Positions 25,983 through 35,099 of a stretch of DNA of 64,000 nt are shown in pieces. This stretch comes from Kutzneria sp. CA-103260. Its GTDB lineage: Bacteria > Actinomycetota > Actinomycetes > Mycobacteriales > Pseudonocardiaceae. The DNA is taken from positions 5,828,001 through 5,892,000 of the forward strand of contig NZ_CP073318.1 of NCBI RefSeq assembly GCF_018263855.1, given 5' to 3'. The translations under genes were made by a program, and so were the position numbers. Within the stretch, counting starts at the first letter, position 1. Each line of letters begins with the position of its first letter. Under the pieces are notes generated by a model that was given only the letters and a program-made list of their open reading frames with translations, was not told the DNA's origin and did no database searches.

Positions 25983-27496
25983 CTGTCACCGAGAATCCCG
26001 TTGTGCGGCCGCGTACCTGGGCGGCCGTGCTGGGGGTCGCCGTGCTCGCGCAGACGGTGGCGGCGATGGACAGCTCGGTGCTCAACCTGGCCGTGAAGAC
26101 GCTGGCCGACCCGGTTTCCGGGCTCGGCGCCGGCGTCGGCGAGCTGGCCTGGGCGATCAGCGCCTACACCGTGGTCTACGCGGCGGCGATGTTCGCCGGC
26201 GGCGCGCTGGCCGACCGGTTCGGGCCGCGATGGGCGTTGTGCACCGGTCTGCTGGTGTTCATGGTCACGTCGGCGCTGGCGGCGTTTTCCGTGACACCGC
26301 TGGAACTCGTGCTCAGCCGCGGCGCGATGGGCGTGGGCGCGGCGCTGATCACGCCGGCCACGCTGTCGCTGGCGCTGCGGGCCTCGCAGCCGGCGCAGCG
26401 GCCGAAGGCGGTGGCGATCTGGGCTTCCGCGGCCGCGGTCGGCCTGGCCATCGGTCCGATCGTCGGAGGACTGCTGCTGAGCCGCCTGTGGTGGGGCTCG
26501 GTGTTCCTGCTCAACGTGCCCGTGACCGCGATCTGTTTGGCAGGCATCGCGTTGTGGGTGCCGCGGCTGCACGTGGCGCAGCGGCGACCGCTGGACTGGC
26601 CGGGGCTGGCGCTGTCCTTCGGCGGGCTGCTGGGCCTGGTCTACGGCGTGATCCAGATCGGCGGCGACGTCGGCTGGGACTCACCGTCGGTGCTGGTCCC
26701 GCTGGTCGCCGGCATCGTCGCGCTGGCGGCGTTCGCCGTGCAGCAGAGCCGTTCCCCGGCCCCGAGTTTCGACGTCCGGCTGTTCCTGCGGCGGCGGTTC
26801 GCCGGCGGCGGGCTAGTGCTGACGGTGGCCTTCTTCGGCATCACCGGGCAGCTCTTCTACGCGTCCTTCTATCTCCAGGACGTGCTGGGGCTCAGCCCGC
26901 TCGGCGCGGGGCTGGCCATCGCGCCGACCGCGGTCGGCATCCTCGCCGGCAACCTCTGGGCCCCGGCCCTGGTGCGGCGCTTCTCGGTGCGGTCGGTGGC
27001 CTCCGTCGGCATGATCGTCACCATCGGCACGCTCGCGTGCTATCTGGTCTTCGACGCCCACACCCCGGTTGTCCTTTTCGGACTGATGATCCTGGTCCAG
27101 GGCTTCGCCATGGGCACGGTCGTGGTGCCGGCGACCAACGCCGCCATGGGCGACCTGCCGGCCGAGCGCAGCGGCGCCGGCTCGGCCGTCACGTCCGGGC
27201 TGCGGCAGTTCGGCGGCACGCTCGGCACCGCCGTCGGCAGCACGATTCTCAGTTCCTGGTACCGATCCGGGCTGAGACCGGCACTGGCCGGGCTGTCCGA
27301 CGGACAGGCCCACCAGGCCCTCGGCTCGACGCAGGCGGCGCTGGCCGTCGCCCGCGCGGCCGGTCGGCCCGAACTGGCGGAGGCCGCCACCTCCGCGTTT
27401 CTGCAGGCGATGCGGGTCACCGCGGGCGCGAGCGCCGTGGTCGGCCTGGGCGGGCTGGTCCTGATCGCCGTGTGTCTGGGTGGCAAATCCGACTAA
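25979..27496 (+). CDS. MFS exporter, DHA2 (EmrB/QacA-like) family
   Basis: A 505-residue integral membrane protein, long enough for the 14-helix DHA2 topology. DSSVLNLAV in helix 1 is typical, followed by GGALADRFGPRWAL (motif A) and GVGAALITPATLSL (motif C region). It starts at GTG 25979, overlapping the flavodoxin stop. Proton-driven export of the cluster product or of a toxic intermediate is the likely role, given its position between the cluster promoter and the LysR gene. Confidence 0.9.
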   Translation: MTVTENPVVRPRTWAAVLGVAVLAQTVAAMDSSVLNLAVKTLADPVSGLGAGVGELAWAISAYTVVYAAAMFAGGALADRFGPRWALCTGLLVFMVTSALAAFSVTPLELVLSRGAMGVGAALITPATLSLALRASQPAQRPKAVAIWASAAAVGLAIGPIVGGLLLSRLWWGSVFLLNVPVTAICLAGIALWVPRLHVAQRRPLDWPGLALSFGGLLGLVYGVIQIGGDVGWDSPSVLVPLVAGIVALAAFAVQQSRSPAPSFDVRLFLRRRFAGGGLVLTVAFFGITGQLFYASFYLQDVLGLSPLGAGLAIAPTAVGILAGNLWAPALVRRFSVRSVASVGMIVTIGTLACYLVFDAHTPVVLFGLMILVQGFAMGTVVVPATNAAMGDLPAERSGAGSAVTSGLRQFGGTLGTAVGSTILSSWYRSGLRPALAGLSDGQAHQALGSTQAALAVARAAGRPELAEAATSAFLQAMRVTAGASAVVGLGGLVLIAVCLGGKSD

Positions 27497-27509
27497 GGGG
27501 AACAAAACC

Positions 27510-28463
27510 ATGCAGGTCGAGTTGCGGCATCTCCAGGTGATCCGGTCGGTGGCGGACGCCGGCAGCATCAGCCGGGCGGCCACGCAGCTACGGATCGCCC
27601 AGTCCGGCCTGACCGCGCAGGTGCAGCGGATCGAGCAGGAGCTGGGCGGGGCGCTGTTCCGGCGCACCACCAGCGGGGTCGCGCTCACCGAGCTGGGCGA
27701 GCACGTCGTCGCGCGGGCGCGGGACGTGCTGGCCCAGTTCGACGACCTGGTGGAGAGCGCCAAGGTGCTGGCCGTGCAGGACGAGCCGGCCGCGGCGATC
27801 CACGTGGTCGGCCCGCTCGGCCCGATCACCCCGATGCTGGCCGGCGCGGTGCGCGAGCTGCTGCCCGACCGCGAGCAGGTCACCCAGATCGCGCACACTC
27901 CCGAGACCATCAACGAAGCCCTGGAGACGGCCGGCTTCGACGTCGCCGTGTGCGGGCAGCAGCCCTCGGTGCCGATCCAGCTGCCGCCCGGCCTGCACAG
28001 CCGCAATCTGGTCAACGAGACCGCCTACATCGGGCTGTCGGCCTCGCACCGGCTGGCCGACCGGATGGCGCTGCGGCTGGCCGACCTGGCCGACGAGGAC
28101 TGGGTGCTGCCCAACGAGAAGCTGTCCGGGCTGACCACCGCGCTGCGGCTGGCCTGTGAGGAGGCCGGCTTCACGCCGCGCTGCCGGCACCGGGGCGCGG
28201 ACATGGCGACCGCGGCGATGATGGTCCGATGTGGGCACGCCATCGCCGCGTTCTACCCCAGTGCCGTCACGGTTCCCGGCATGGTGCTGCGGCCGCTGGT
28301 CGGCAATCCGTTGCAGCGCACCATGCAGCTGGTGTGGCGGCCCAGCTCGCCGGTGGCCGGGCTGGCCGATCTGGTGCACGCCAAGGTGGTCAAGCGCTAC
28401 CAGACCCTGGTGCACGACCACCCGGTGTACGCCGCGTGGTGGGAGGCGGAAGCCGGTTCGTGA
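27510..28463 (+). CDS. LysR-family regulator, likely cluster regulator
   Basis: A 317-residue LTTR. The winged helix at residues 1-60 (AGSISRAATQLRIAQSGLTA, then LGGALFRR) is followed by an effector domain with GFDVAVCG, HRLADRMALRLADL and GADMATAAMMVRCGHAIA. The ATG at 27510 has AAGGGGAA upstream and lies 13 bp after the exporter gene. The final PVYAAWWEAE resembles actinobacterial cluster-associated LTTRs. It probably binds the ATAAC/GTTAT repeat at 25142-25157 and responds to an aromatic pathway compound. Confidence 0.9.
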   Translation: MQVELRHLQVIRSVADAGSISRAATQLRIAQSGLTAQVQRIEQELGGALFRRTTSGVALTELGEHVVARARDVLAQFDDLVESAKVLAVQDEPAAAIHVVGPLGPITPMLAGAVRELLPDREQVTQIAHTPETINEALETAGFDVAVCGQQPSVPIQLPPGLHSRNLVNETAYIGLSASHRLADRMALRLADLADEDWVLPNEKLSGLTTALRLACEEAGFTPRCRHRGADMATAAMMVRCGHAIAAFYPSAVTVPGMVLRPLVGNPLQRTMQLVWRPSSPVAGLADLVHAKVVKRYQTLVHDHPVYAAWWEAEAGS

Positions 28464-28762
28464 CGTCGCCAGGTGGGGGTGGAGGGCGGTGCGAGACCGT
28501 CCGCGGGCCGAGTCGATGGCGGCAGTGGGCCTCGCCCCCTGAGCTCGAACGAAATTTGATTCGTTAATCAAGTAGCCAACGGTCGAACCGCGTGGACTTA
28601 TACGACCGAGATGGCGAGTAGTCGCCAATGACGCGTCATCCCGCTTTGCGGCCCCTTGACTGTCCACCACGACAGTACGACGATTTTCCCGTTGTTTTCT
28701 TCGAGACTCCCTGCAGTGTGAAACACATGTTGTGGCGTCAGGAGTTCGTCGAAGGAGGAGCA
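28464..28762. other. Intergenic region with a TTGATT/AATCAA inverted repeat
   Basis: About 300 bp without a supported gene. Perfect 6-bp arms TTGATT (28555-28560) and AATCAA (28565-28570) around CGTT make a possible operator for the downstream lectin gene. The AT-rich character around it differs from the flanking genes, as expected of a promoter. Confidence 0.4.
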
Positions 28763-29275
28763 GTGTTCGTTATTGCTGGCGGATTCGTGGTGGGATTGCT
28801 GGCGACACTGACGATCGGGGTGGCGCAGCCGGCAGCGGCCAACGCGGCCGCTCCGCCCGACGTGGCAGCCACCACGGCGATCAACGTCAACAGCGGCAAG
28901 TGTCTGGACGTGCCCGGCTTCAGCACCGCCGACAAGACCGCCATCGAGCAGTTCAAGTGCAACGGCGGCACCAACCAACAATGGCGGCTGAAGGCCGTCG
29001 GCCAGGCCTTCGAGATCATCAACGTCAACAGCCGCAAGTGCCTGGACGTGCCCGGCTTCAGCACCGCCGACAAGACCGTCATCGAGCAGTTCAAGTGCAA
29101 CGGCGGCACCAACCAACAATGGCGACTGAAGGCCGTCGGCCAGGCCTACGAAGTAGTCAACGTCAACAGCCGCAAGTGCCTGGACGTGCCCGGCTTCAGC
29201 ACCGCCGACAGGACTCGCATCGAGCAGTTCAAGTGCAACGGCGGCACCAACCAACAATGGCGGATCCGCCGATAA
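28763..29275 (+). CDS. Secreted ricin-type lectin made of three near-identical repeats
   Basis: A 170-residue exported protein. GTG 28763 was chosen because AAGGAGGAG lies immediately upstream; longer frames have no site. After a signal peptide (about 1-30) come three beta-trefoil subdomains, each with a KCLDVPGFSTAD start, an internal Cys and a QQW close (TNQQWR). Three subdomains make one complete trefoil, a carbohydrate-binding fold. There is no catalytic domain, which is unusual since RICIN modules are normally fused to hydrolases. The repeats are nearly identical, suggesting recent duplication. The sugar ligand is unknown. Confidence 0.85.
   Translation: MFVIAGGFVVGLLATLTIGVAQPAAANAAAPPDVAATTAINVNSGKCLDVPGFSTADKTAIEQFKCNGGTNQQWRLKAVGQAFEIINVNSRKCLDVPGFSTADKTVIEQFKCNGGTNQQWRLKAVGQAYEVVNVNSRKCLDVPGFSTADRTRIEQFKCNGGTNQQWRIRR
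28880..29275 (+). repeat. Three tandem 138-bp coding repeats
   Basis: Units begin at 28880, 29018 and 29156. Each encodes 46 residues except the last, which stops after about 39. The nucleotide identity is very high, including silent positions, so the copies are recent or kept alike by conversion. Confidence 0.9.
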
Positions 29276-29283
29276 TCCGAGAG

Positions 29284-29323
29284 GCGTGTCTCGCGCGGGT
29301 CCACTGACCCACGCGAGACACGC
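29284..29323 (+). terminator. Hairpin terminator of the lectin gene
   Basis: A perfect 12-bp stem (GCGTGTCTCGCG at 29284-29295 and its complement at 29312-29323), extended by GGGT/ACCC, lies 9 bp after the stop codon. It also serves the convergent oxidase gene. Confidence 0.75.
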
Positions 29324-29432
29324 TTCACGTTGTTCAGGTGAGCAATTTCCGTTCAGGTAGGCTCTCCTCAATTCTGACCGCAATCCGGTACGCGCCGAGA
29401 AATACGTTCGCGAAGGCGCGGTCGCGGTCGGC

Positions 29433-31040
29433 CTAGCTCGTGAGGCCGTCGGCCGCGATCACCCTGGCCATGTTCCGCTCGGCCAGGGCGGTGATCGTGA
29501 CGAACGGGTTGACCCCGGTCCAGCCCGGGATCAGCGAGGCGTCGTTGACGTACAGGCCCGGGTAGCCGGGCACCCGGCCGTAGAGGTCGGTGGCGCTGCC
29601 CAGCACCGCGCCGCCCAGCGGGTGGTAGCAGAAGTCGTCCCCGAAGGCCCGGTTGCCGCTGAACAGGTCGTACCGGTAGATGGTGCCGTTGGCCGCGTTG
29701 ACCTTGTCGAACAGCGTGCGCGCGGCGTTCTCGGCGAAGTCCTTCTGGCTGGGACCCCAGGTCAGCTTGGCCTGCCCGCTGGCCGGGTCGTAGCTGAACG
29801 AGCCGCGCTCCGGGCTCTTGGTGATGGCCAGGTACAGGCTGATGTACAGCTCGAGGTTGGCTGGCATCGGGGCGATCTCGGCGAACACCGGCACCGCCTG
29901 GTTGCGGGCGTCGATGCCGAGCGTGGGCATGCCGGCCTGGACCGAGCCGGTGGGCTTCCAGTTGGCCCGGGCGGTCATGATGTTGCCGTTGGGGCCCCAG
30001 TTCTGGCCGAACTGCGCGCTGATCCCCGGCAGCGCGCCGGTGTCGCGGGCCTGCAACAGCAGCTGCATGGTGCCCAGGCAACCGGCCGCCAGGAACAGGT
30101 ACTTGCAGTTCACCGTCTGCGACGAGGTGGTGTTGCCGAGGGTGTCCACAGTGGACATGTTGACCGCGTAGGTGCCGTCGGCGTTGCGGCCGATGGAGGT
30201 CACCTTGGTCAGCGTCTTGAGGGTGACGTTGCCGGTGCCCAGCGCGGCCGGCACGTAGCTCTTGTCCAGGCTGCGCTTGCCGTGGTTGTTGCCGTAGATG
30301 ACCTCGCAGTTCAGCGCCGACTTGGGCACCTGCCCCAGCGCCTCCTGCTCCATGTAGTTGAAGTCGTACACGTTGGGCACGAAGGAGGTGGCGAAGCCGG
30401 CCTTGGCCGCGTCGTCCCGACCGACCCGGGCGAACTGGTAGCAGTCGGTGGTGTTCCACCAGTTCTGGTCCACGCTGTTCACGCCGAGCATCTGGTTGGC
30501 CAGCGGGTAGTAGGTGGAGTACATCTCGTCGGCGTCGACCCCGGGCAGGATGTCGGCGAAGGAGTCGCGGGTCGGGGTGACGGCCATGCCGCCGTTGACC
30601 AGGGAGCCGCCGCCGACGCCCCGGCCGCAGTAGACCTTCATGTTGGGGAAGTCGACCCGGTCCAGCACGCCGGCGTAGGAGCTGATCGGTTTGTTGATCA
30701 CCGGCAGCCAGAGCAGGCTGTCCAGCGGCGCCTCGGTCATCGTCTTGAACCACATCGACCGCTGATCCGGATTGATCATCGTGCAGAACACGTTTCCGTC
30801 GGCGGCGGGCGTGTTCCACAGCTGGCCCATTTCCACCATCAGGGTCGGCACGCCCGCGGCGCCCAGGCGCAGGGCCGACACCGAGGCGCCGTAGCCGCTC
30901 CCGACCACCACCGCGGGGACGTAGGAACTGGTGGCCGCGCGTGCGACCCGTGGGGCGACGACGGTCGCACCGGCAGCAGCGGCGGCGCCGAGCATGGTCA
31001 GCCCGAGCATCCGCCTGCGAGACATCGTTGTCGTGCGCAT
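29433..31040 (-). CDS. choA: Secreted cholesterol oxidase (GMC-type, FAD-dependent)
   Basis: A 535-residue exported flavoenzyme that oxidises and isomerises cholesterol to cholest-4-en-3-one with release of hydrogen peroxide. A Tat-like signal (SRRRMLGLTML) is at 6-16. The FAD fold has VVVGSGYGASVSALRL, and the flavin loop is GRGVGGGSLVNGG. The C-terminal motifs FCYHPLGGAVLG and GVNPFVTITALAERN contain the catalytic His and Asn of class I cholesterol oxidases. The match to the Streptomyces/Brevibacterium enzyme is close throughout. It stands alone and may serve sterol use or attack on eukaryotic membranes. Confidence 0.93.
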   Translation of the reverse strand: MRTTTMSRRRMLGLTMLGAAAAAGATVVAPRVARAATSSYVPAVVVGSGYGASVSALRLGAAGVPTLMVEMGQLWNTPAADGNVFCTMINPDQRSMWFKTMTEAPLDSLLWLPVINKPISSYAGVLDRVDFPNMKVYCGRGVGGGSLVNGGMAVTPTRDSFADILPGVDADEMYSTYYPLANQMLGVNSVDQNWWNTTDCYQFARVGRDDAAKAGFATSFVPNVYDFNYMEQEALGQVPKSALNCEVIYGNNHGKRSLDKSYVPAALGTGNVTLKTLTKVTSIGRNADGTYAVNMSTVDTLGNTTSSQTVNCKYLFLAAGCLGTMQLLLQARDTGALPGISAQFGQNWGPNGNIMTARANWKPTGSVQAGMPTLGIDARNQAVPVFAEIAPMPANLELYISLYLAITKSPERGSFSYDPASGQAKLTWGPSQKDFAENAARTLFDKVNAANGTIYRYDLFSGNRAFGDDFCYHPLGGAVLGSATDLYGRVPGYPGLYVNDASLIPGWTGVNPFVTITALAERNMARVIAADGLTS

Positions 31041-31134
31041 GCGTCACATGATGACGCTAGAACACGTTTCACCAACGCGGCCGAATGTATGAATATGAGG
31101 CCGTTTATCGCCGTCTATTGATCAAGAACGTGTT

Positions 31135-32052
31135 TCAGAACCGGCCGTTGAAAAGGATCTTCGCGACCTGGTTGTCCGTTTCCTGGCCGTCGTCGTAGCC
31201 GCCCTGCCCGTTGAGGCTGTTCATCACGGCCAACGTGTAGCGGGCGTCCGGTCCGACGAAGCCGACGGTGTTCATCACCCAGCCGCCCTGCTCCTGCGAC
31301 CAGCCGTCCTTGTTGCCGGGCTGGGCCGCCGGGCCGGCCGCCCACACGCCCCACTGCTGGTCCGGCGCGACCGCCCGCAGCTGCCCGGTGATGTAGTCGC
31401 GCGTGTCGGCCGGCAGCTTGGTCAGCACGTAGTTGATCAGCGCGTCCAGGTCGTCCGGCGTGCACTTCTGGAATCCCCAGTAGGGATAGAAGTTGCTGAA
31501 GCCCTTCTGCGGCTGCAGCGAGGTCATGCCGTAGGTCGGGAAGGCGTTGTTGAACGTCATGTGGTCGGCCCCGGCGTACTTGAACCAGAGCGTGTCCGCA
31601 GCCTTGTCGTCGGAGCTGTTGAGCATGCGCTGGATCAGGTCGCGGTCCGCGGCGGTCAGCGTGATCTGGCCGGCCTTGTCCCGCAGGAACAGGTTGACCG
31701 TCATGGCCAGCTTGATCGTGGAGGCGGTCCAGACCAGGGTGTCGGCCTTGTCGTTGCGCCACACCTGTCCGGTCTGCCGGTCCCGCAGCACGATGCCCGT
31801 TGTGCCCGGCCGCTTGGCGATGTAGTCCTGCACCTGCTGGATGCGCTGGCGCAGGTCGCAGTCGAAGTCCGTGCCCGGGGCCAGACAGGTCGTTGTGGTC
31901 GTGGTCGTGGCGGGCTTCTGCGCGGTGGCCACGTCCTGCATGCTGGCGGTGATCGGCGGCAGCGCGGACTCGGGCACGCCCGCGCCGCCGCACCCGGCGA
32001 GGACAAGGGCAGCGAGCATGAGCGCGCCGGCGCGCGCGGCCATTCGGATCAC
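31135..32052 (-). CDS. Class A beta-lactamase-like serine hydrolase lipoprotein
   Basis: A 305-residue lipoprotein. The lipobox LAGC follows an N-terminal hydrophobic segment, and a threonine-rich linker follows. The hydrolase domain shows TASTIKLAM (SxxK nucleophile) and LNSSDDKAAD in the SDN position, with GWVMNTVGFVG near the KTG strand although no KTG is present. It fits the Beta-lactamase2 family, which includes non-resistance members acting on peptidoglycan-related substrates. Start is GTG 32052, or ATG nine bases on; neither has a strong site. Activity on antibiotics cannot be inferred. Confidence 0.8.
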   Translation of the reverse strand: MIRMAARAGALMLAALVLAGCGGAGVPESALPPITASMQDVATAQKPATTTTTTTCLAPGTDFDCDLRQRIQQVQDYIAKRPGTTGIVLRDRQTGQVWRNDKADTLVWTASTIKLAMTVNLFLRDKAGQITLTAADRDLIQRMLNSSDDKAADTLWFKYAGADHMTFNNAFPTYGMTSLQPQKGFSNFYPYWGFQKCTPDDLDALINYVLTKLPADTRDYITGQLRAVAPDQQWGVWAAGPAAQPGNKDGWSQEQGGWVMNTVGFVGPDARYTLAVMNSLNGQGGYDDGQETDNQVAKILFNGRF

Positions 32053-32122
32053 GTACGCAGGCTAATGGGCGCGTGACTCGTGGATGTTGACGGGCCGGGC
32101 ACACTGTGAAAGCCTGGCCAAT

Positions 32123-32138
32123 ATTGGTCTAGTCCAAT
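32123..32138. promoter_or_regulatory. DasR-like (dre) operator
   Basis: ATTGGTCTAGTCCAAT differs at one core position from the palindrome TGGTCTAGACCA bound by the GntR regulator DasR, which responds to glucosamine phosphates. It sits 38 bp before the GH3 start, where a repressor would block transcription. The assignment rests on the motif and on the downstream enzyme class. Confidence 0.65.
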
Positions 32139-32175
32139 AAATATCAGTGACATTCCCGCTGGGGAGGCAACGCCG

Positions 32176-33651
32176 GTGACCATCGCACAACGCAGCCCCG
32201 AGCTGCTCCGCCTGGCCGACGCCGTGCTCCAGCCCGGCTTCGAGGGCACCGCCGCCCCGGACTGGCTGCGCCGCCGGCTGGACGAGGGCCTGGGCGGCGC
32301 CGTGTTGTTCTCCCGCAACATCGCCTCCCCCGAGCAGGTCGCCGAGCTGACCGCGCAGCTGCGCGAGCACCGGCCCGACGTGCTGGTGGCCATCGACGAG
32401 GAGGCCGGCGACGTCACCCGGCTGGAGTTCGCCACCGGCAGCACCCGGCCCGGCAACCTGGCCCTCGGCGTCGTCGACGACGCCGCGCTGACCACCGAGC
32501 TGGCCCGCGGCCTCGGCCAGGACCTGGCCGCCGTGGGCGTGAACCTCAACTACGCGCCGAGCGGGGACGTCAACTCCAACCCCGACAACCCGGTCATCGG
32601 CGTGCGCTCCTTCGGCTCCGACCCCACGCTGGTCGCCCGGCAGACCGCCGCCTGGATCCGCGGCCTCCAGTCGGCCGGCGTCGCCGCGTGCGTCAAGCAC
32701 TTCCCCGGGCACGGCGACACCGGCGTCGACTCCCACCTCGCCCTGCCCGAGATCGCCGCCTCCGTGTCGGAGATGGCCGACATCGCGCTGCCGCCGTTCC
32801 GGGCCGCCTTCGACGCCGGCGTGAAGGCCGTGATGTGCGGGCACCTGATGGTCCCCGCCTACGACACCGAGCTGCTGGCCACGCTGTCCCGGCGGATCCT
32901 CGTCGACCTGCTGCGCACCGAACTGGGCTTCGACGGCCTGCTCGTCACCGACGCCCTGGAGATGAAGGCCGTCTCCGACCGGTGGGGGCTCACCGGGGCC
33001 GCCGTGCTGGCCATCGCCGCCGGGGCCGACGCCCTCTGCGTCGGCGGCGGGCTGTGCGACGAGGACACCGCCACCGCCCTGCGGGACGCGCTCGTCGACG
33101 CCGTCGTCTCCGGCGAGCTGCCCGAGGCCCGCCTGCGCGAGGCCGCCGACCGGGTCGCCGCCCTCGCGTCGTGGGTCGGCACCGTCACCGACGACTCCGC
33201 CGCCGACCCCGAGATCGGCCTGGAGGCCGCCCGCCGGGCCATCCGCGTCACCGTCGCCCCCGGCGAGCGGTCCCTGCCGCTGGCCGCCGCCCCGCACGTC
33301 GTCGAGTTCCGGCCCCAGATGAACCAGGCCGTCGACAGCTCCACCCCGTGGGGCCTCGGCGCTCCCCTGACGGAGCTCATGCCCGGCACCACCGTCGCTG
33401 TCTTCACCCCCGCCGACGCCGCCGTCGACCTCGCCCCCGCCGCCGGCCGGCCCCTCGTGCTCGTGGTCCGCGACGCGCACCGCCATCCGTGGATGAGCAC
33501 CGCCCTCGACCGCGTGCTGGCCGAACGTCCCGACGCCGGCGTCGTCGAGATGGGCCTGCCCGACGGCCCCACCCGCGGCGCCTTCCACCTCGCCACCCAC
33601 GGCGCCACCAAGGTCACCGGCCAAGCCGCCGCCGAAGTCCTCGCCGGCTGA
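32176..33651 (+). CDS. GH3 beta-N-acetylhexosaminidase-like protein (NagZ type)
   Basis: A 491-residue protein without an evident signal peptide, so probably cytosolic. It begins at GTG 32176 after GGGGAGG. GGAVLFSRNI is followed by LVAIDEEAGDVTRLE, APSGDVNSNPDNPVIG, VAACVKHFPGHGDTGVDSHL (the NagZ signature with the catalytic His) and FDGLLVTDALEMKAV (nucleophile Asp). A shorter alpha/beta region forms the C-terminal 150 residues. It likely removes GlcNAc from chitin or wall fragments. The DasR-like site upstream fits amino-sugar control. Confidence 0.88.
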   Translation: MTIAQRSPELLRLADAVLQPGFEGTAAPDWLRRRLDEGLGGAVLFSRNIASPEQVAELTAQLREHRPDVLVAIDEEAGDVTRLEFATGSTRPGNLALGVVDDAALTTELARGLGQDLAAVGVNLNYAPSGDVNSNPDNPVIGVRSFGSDPTLVARQTAAWIRGLQSAGVAACVKHFPGHGDTGVDSHLALPEIAASVSEMADIALPPFRAAFDAGVKAVMCGHLMVPAYDTELLATLSRRILVDLLRTELGFDGLLVTDALEMKAVSDRWGLTGAAVLAIAAGADALCVGGGLCDEDTATALRDALVDAVVSGELPEARLREAADRVAALASWVGTVTDDSAADPEIGLEAARRAIRVTVAPGERSLPLAAAPHVVEFRPQMNQAVDSSTPWGLGAPLTELMPGTTVAVFTPADAAVDLAPAAGRPLVLVVRDAHRHPWMSTALDRVLAERPDAGVVEMGLPDGPTRGAFHLATHGATKVTGQAAAEVLAG

Positions 33652-33680
33652 CTCTCCCCCTCCCCCACCCCCGCTTTTTC

Positions 33681-35095
33681 GGCTCTTCGTACTGATGTGT
33701 GGGTGGGTATGCCCAGGTAGCAGAAGGGCACGCCGGTGCAGCGTCTAGGTTTCTGAGCTGTCGAGGAACAGAAACTGCATAGACGGAGAACGACGTGCCC
33801 TCTACCAGGGTATGGGGTCGGCTGCTGGGCTTGCCCACCGCGGTCGTGGAGACAGTCGCGTTCGACGAGCACGAGCAGGTGTTCGTCGCTTCGGTCCGAG
33901 CCCGCAGGCGTGATCGTGGCCGATGCGGGATCTGCCAGCGCCGCTGCCCCGGGTACGACACCGGGCAGGGACGACGCCGATGGCGGGCGCTGGACCTGGG
34001 GACCGTGCGCGCGGTCGTGGAAGCCGACGCGCCCCGGGTGGCCTGTGCCGAGCATGGCGTCGTGGTCGCCGCGGTGCCCTGGGCCCGTCACGGCGCCGGA
34101 CACACCCGGGCCTTCGACGACACCGTGGCCTGGCTGGCCACCACCTGCTCGAAGACCACGGTGCGGCAGCTGATGCGGATCGCCTGGCCCACCGTCGGCT
34201 CGATCATCACCCGGGTCCGGGCCGACATCGACGCCGAGGTGGACCGGCTGGCGGGGTTGCGTCGGATCGGGATCGACGAGATCAGTTACAAGAAAGGCCA
34301 CAAGTACCTCACCATCGTTGTCGATCACGACACCGGGCGGCTGGTCTGGGCCGCGCCCGGCAACGACAAACAGACATTGACCCAGTTCTTCACGCTGCTG
34401 GGGCCCGCGCGCTGCGCGCAGATCACCCATGTGTCCGCGGACGCCGCGGCCTGGATCGCCCGCGTGGTCGAACAGCGCTGCCCGACCGCGATCCGCTGCG
34501 CCGACCCGTTCCACGTGGTCAAGTGGGCCACTGACGCGTTGGACGCGGTGCGGCGCCAAGCGTGGAACGCCCTGCGTCGCAGTCCGGGTGGCAGTGGTCG
34601 GGATCGCCGGGGCCGCGCCGCGTCGGCCGGGGCGGCGCGAGGGCTCAAACGAGCACGGTGGGCGCTGTGGAAGAACCCGGAGAACCTCACCGACAAGCAG
34701 CAGGTCACGCTGGACTGGATCGCCAAGGCCGACCCCCGGCTCTATCGGGCCTACCTGCTCAAAGAGGGGCTCCGGTACGTCTTCGCGGTCGGCGGCCAGG
34801 ACGGCAAGCATGCCTTGCGGCGGTGGCTGTCCTGGGTCGCGCGGTGCCGGATACCGGAGTTCGTCAAGCTCGGGCGGACCGTCCGGGCCGAACTCGCCGC
34901 CATCCACGCCAGCCTCGATCACGGGCTGTCCAACGCACTGGTCGAGTCCACCAACACCAAGATCCGGCTGCTCACCCGGATGGCCTTCGGCTTCAAACGC
35001 CCCGAAGCTCTGATCTCGCTGGCACTGCTCGCTCTGGGTGGTTACCGACCGACCCTGCCAGGCCGGTAACCACCCACACATCCCTACCAAGAGCC
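33681..35095 (+). mobile_element. ISL3-family insertion sequence, complete
   Basis: About 1415 bp. Terminal inverted repeats match at about 25 of 29 positions: GGCTCTTCGTACTGATGTGT at the left and GGCTCTTGGTAGGGATGTGT read from the right end. Flanking octamers GCTTTTTC (33673-33680) and GCATTTTC (35096-35103) look like an 8-bp target duplication with one mismatch, the size known for ISL3. The single transposase gene is intact, so the element may still be active. Confidence 0.88.
33795..35069 (+). CDS. ISL3-family transposase
   Basis: A 424-residue transposase. An N-terminal zinc-binding region (CGICQRRCPGYDT, with another Cys in VACAEHG) precedes a helix-turn-helix (TTVRQLMRIAWPTVGSIITR). 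The DDE core shows GIDEISYKKGHKYLTIV (first Asp), VSADAAAWIARVV (second Asp) and NALVESTNTKIRLLTRMAFG (final Glu). The end FGFKRPEALISLALL is a hallmark of ISL3. No frameshift is seen. Transcription would start inside the left end. Confidence 0.93.
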   Translation: MPSTRVWGRLLGLPTAVVETVAFDEHEQVFVASVRARRRDRGRCGICQRRCPGYDTGQGRRRWRALDLGTVRAVVEADAPRVACAEHGVVVAAVPWARHGAGHTRAFDDTVAWLATTCSKTTVRQLMRIAWPTVGSIITRVRADIDAEVDRLAGLRRIGIDEISYKKGHKYLTIVVDHDTGRLVWAAPGNDKQTLTQFFTLLGPARCAQITHVSADAAAWIARVVEQRCPTAIRCADPFHVVKWATDALDAVRRQAWNALRRSPGGSGRDRRGRAASAGAARGLKRARWALWKNPENLTDKQQVTLDWIAKADPRLYRAYLLKEGLRYVFAVGGQDGKHALRRWLSWVARCRIPEFVKLGRTVRAELAAIHASLDHGLSNALVESTNTKIRLLTRMAFGFKRPEALISLALLALGGYRPTLPGR

Positions 35096-35099
35096 GCAT

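Noticed and set aside
28880..29275. Tandem 138-bp repeats as CRISPR or satellite
   Set aside because: They encode complete ricin subdomains with conserved QxW ends.
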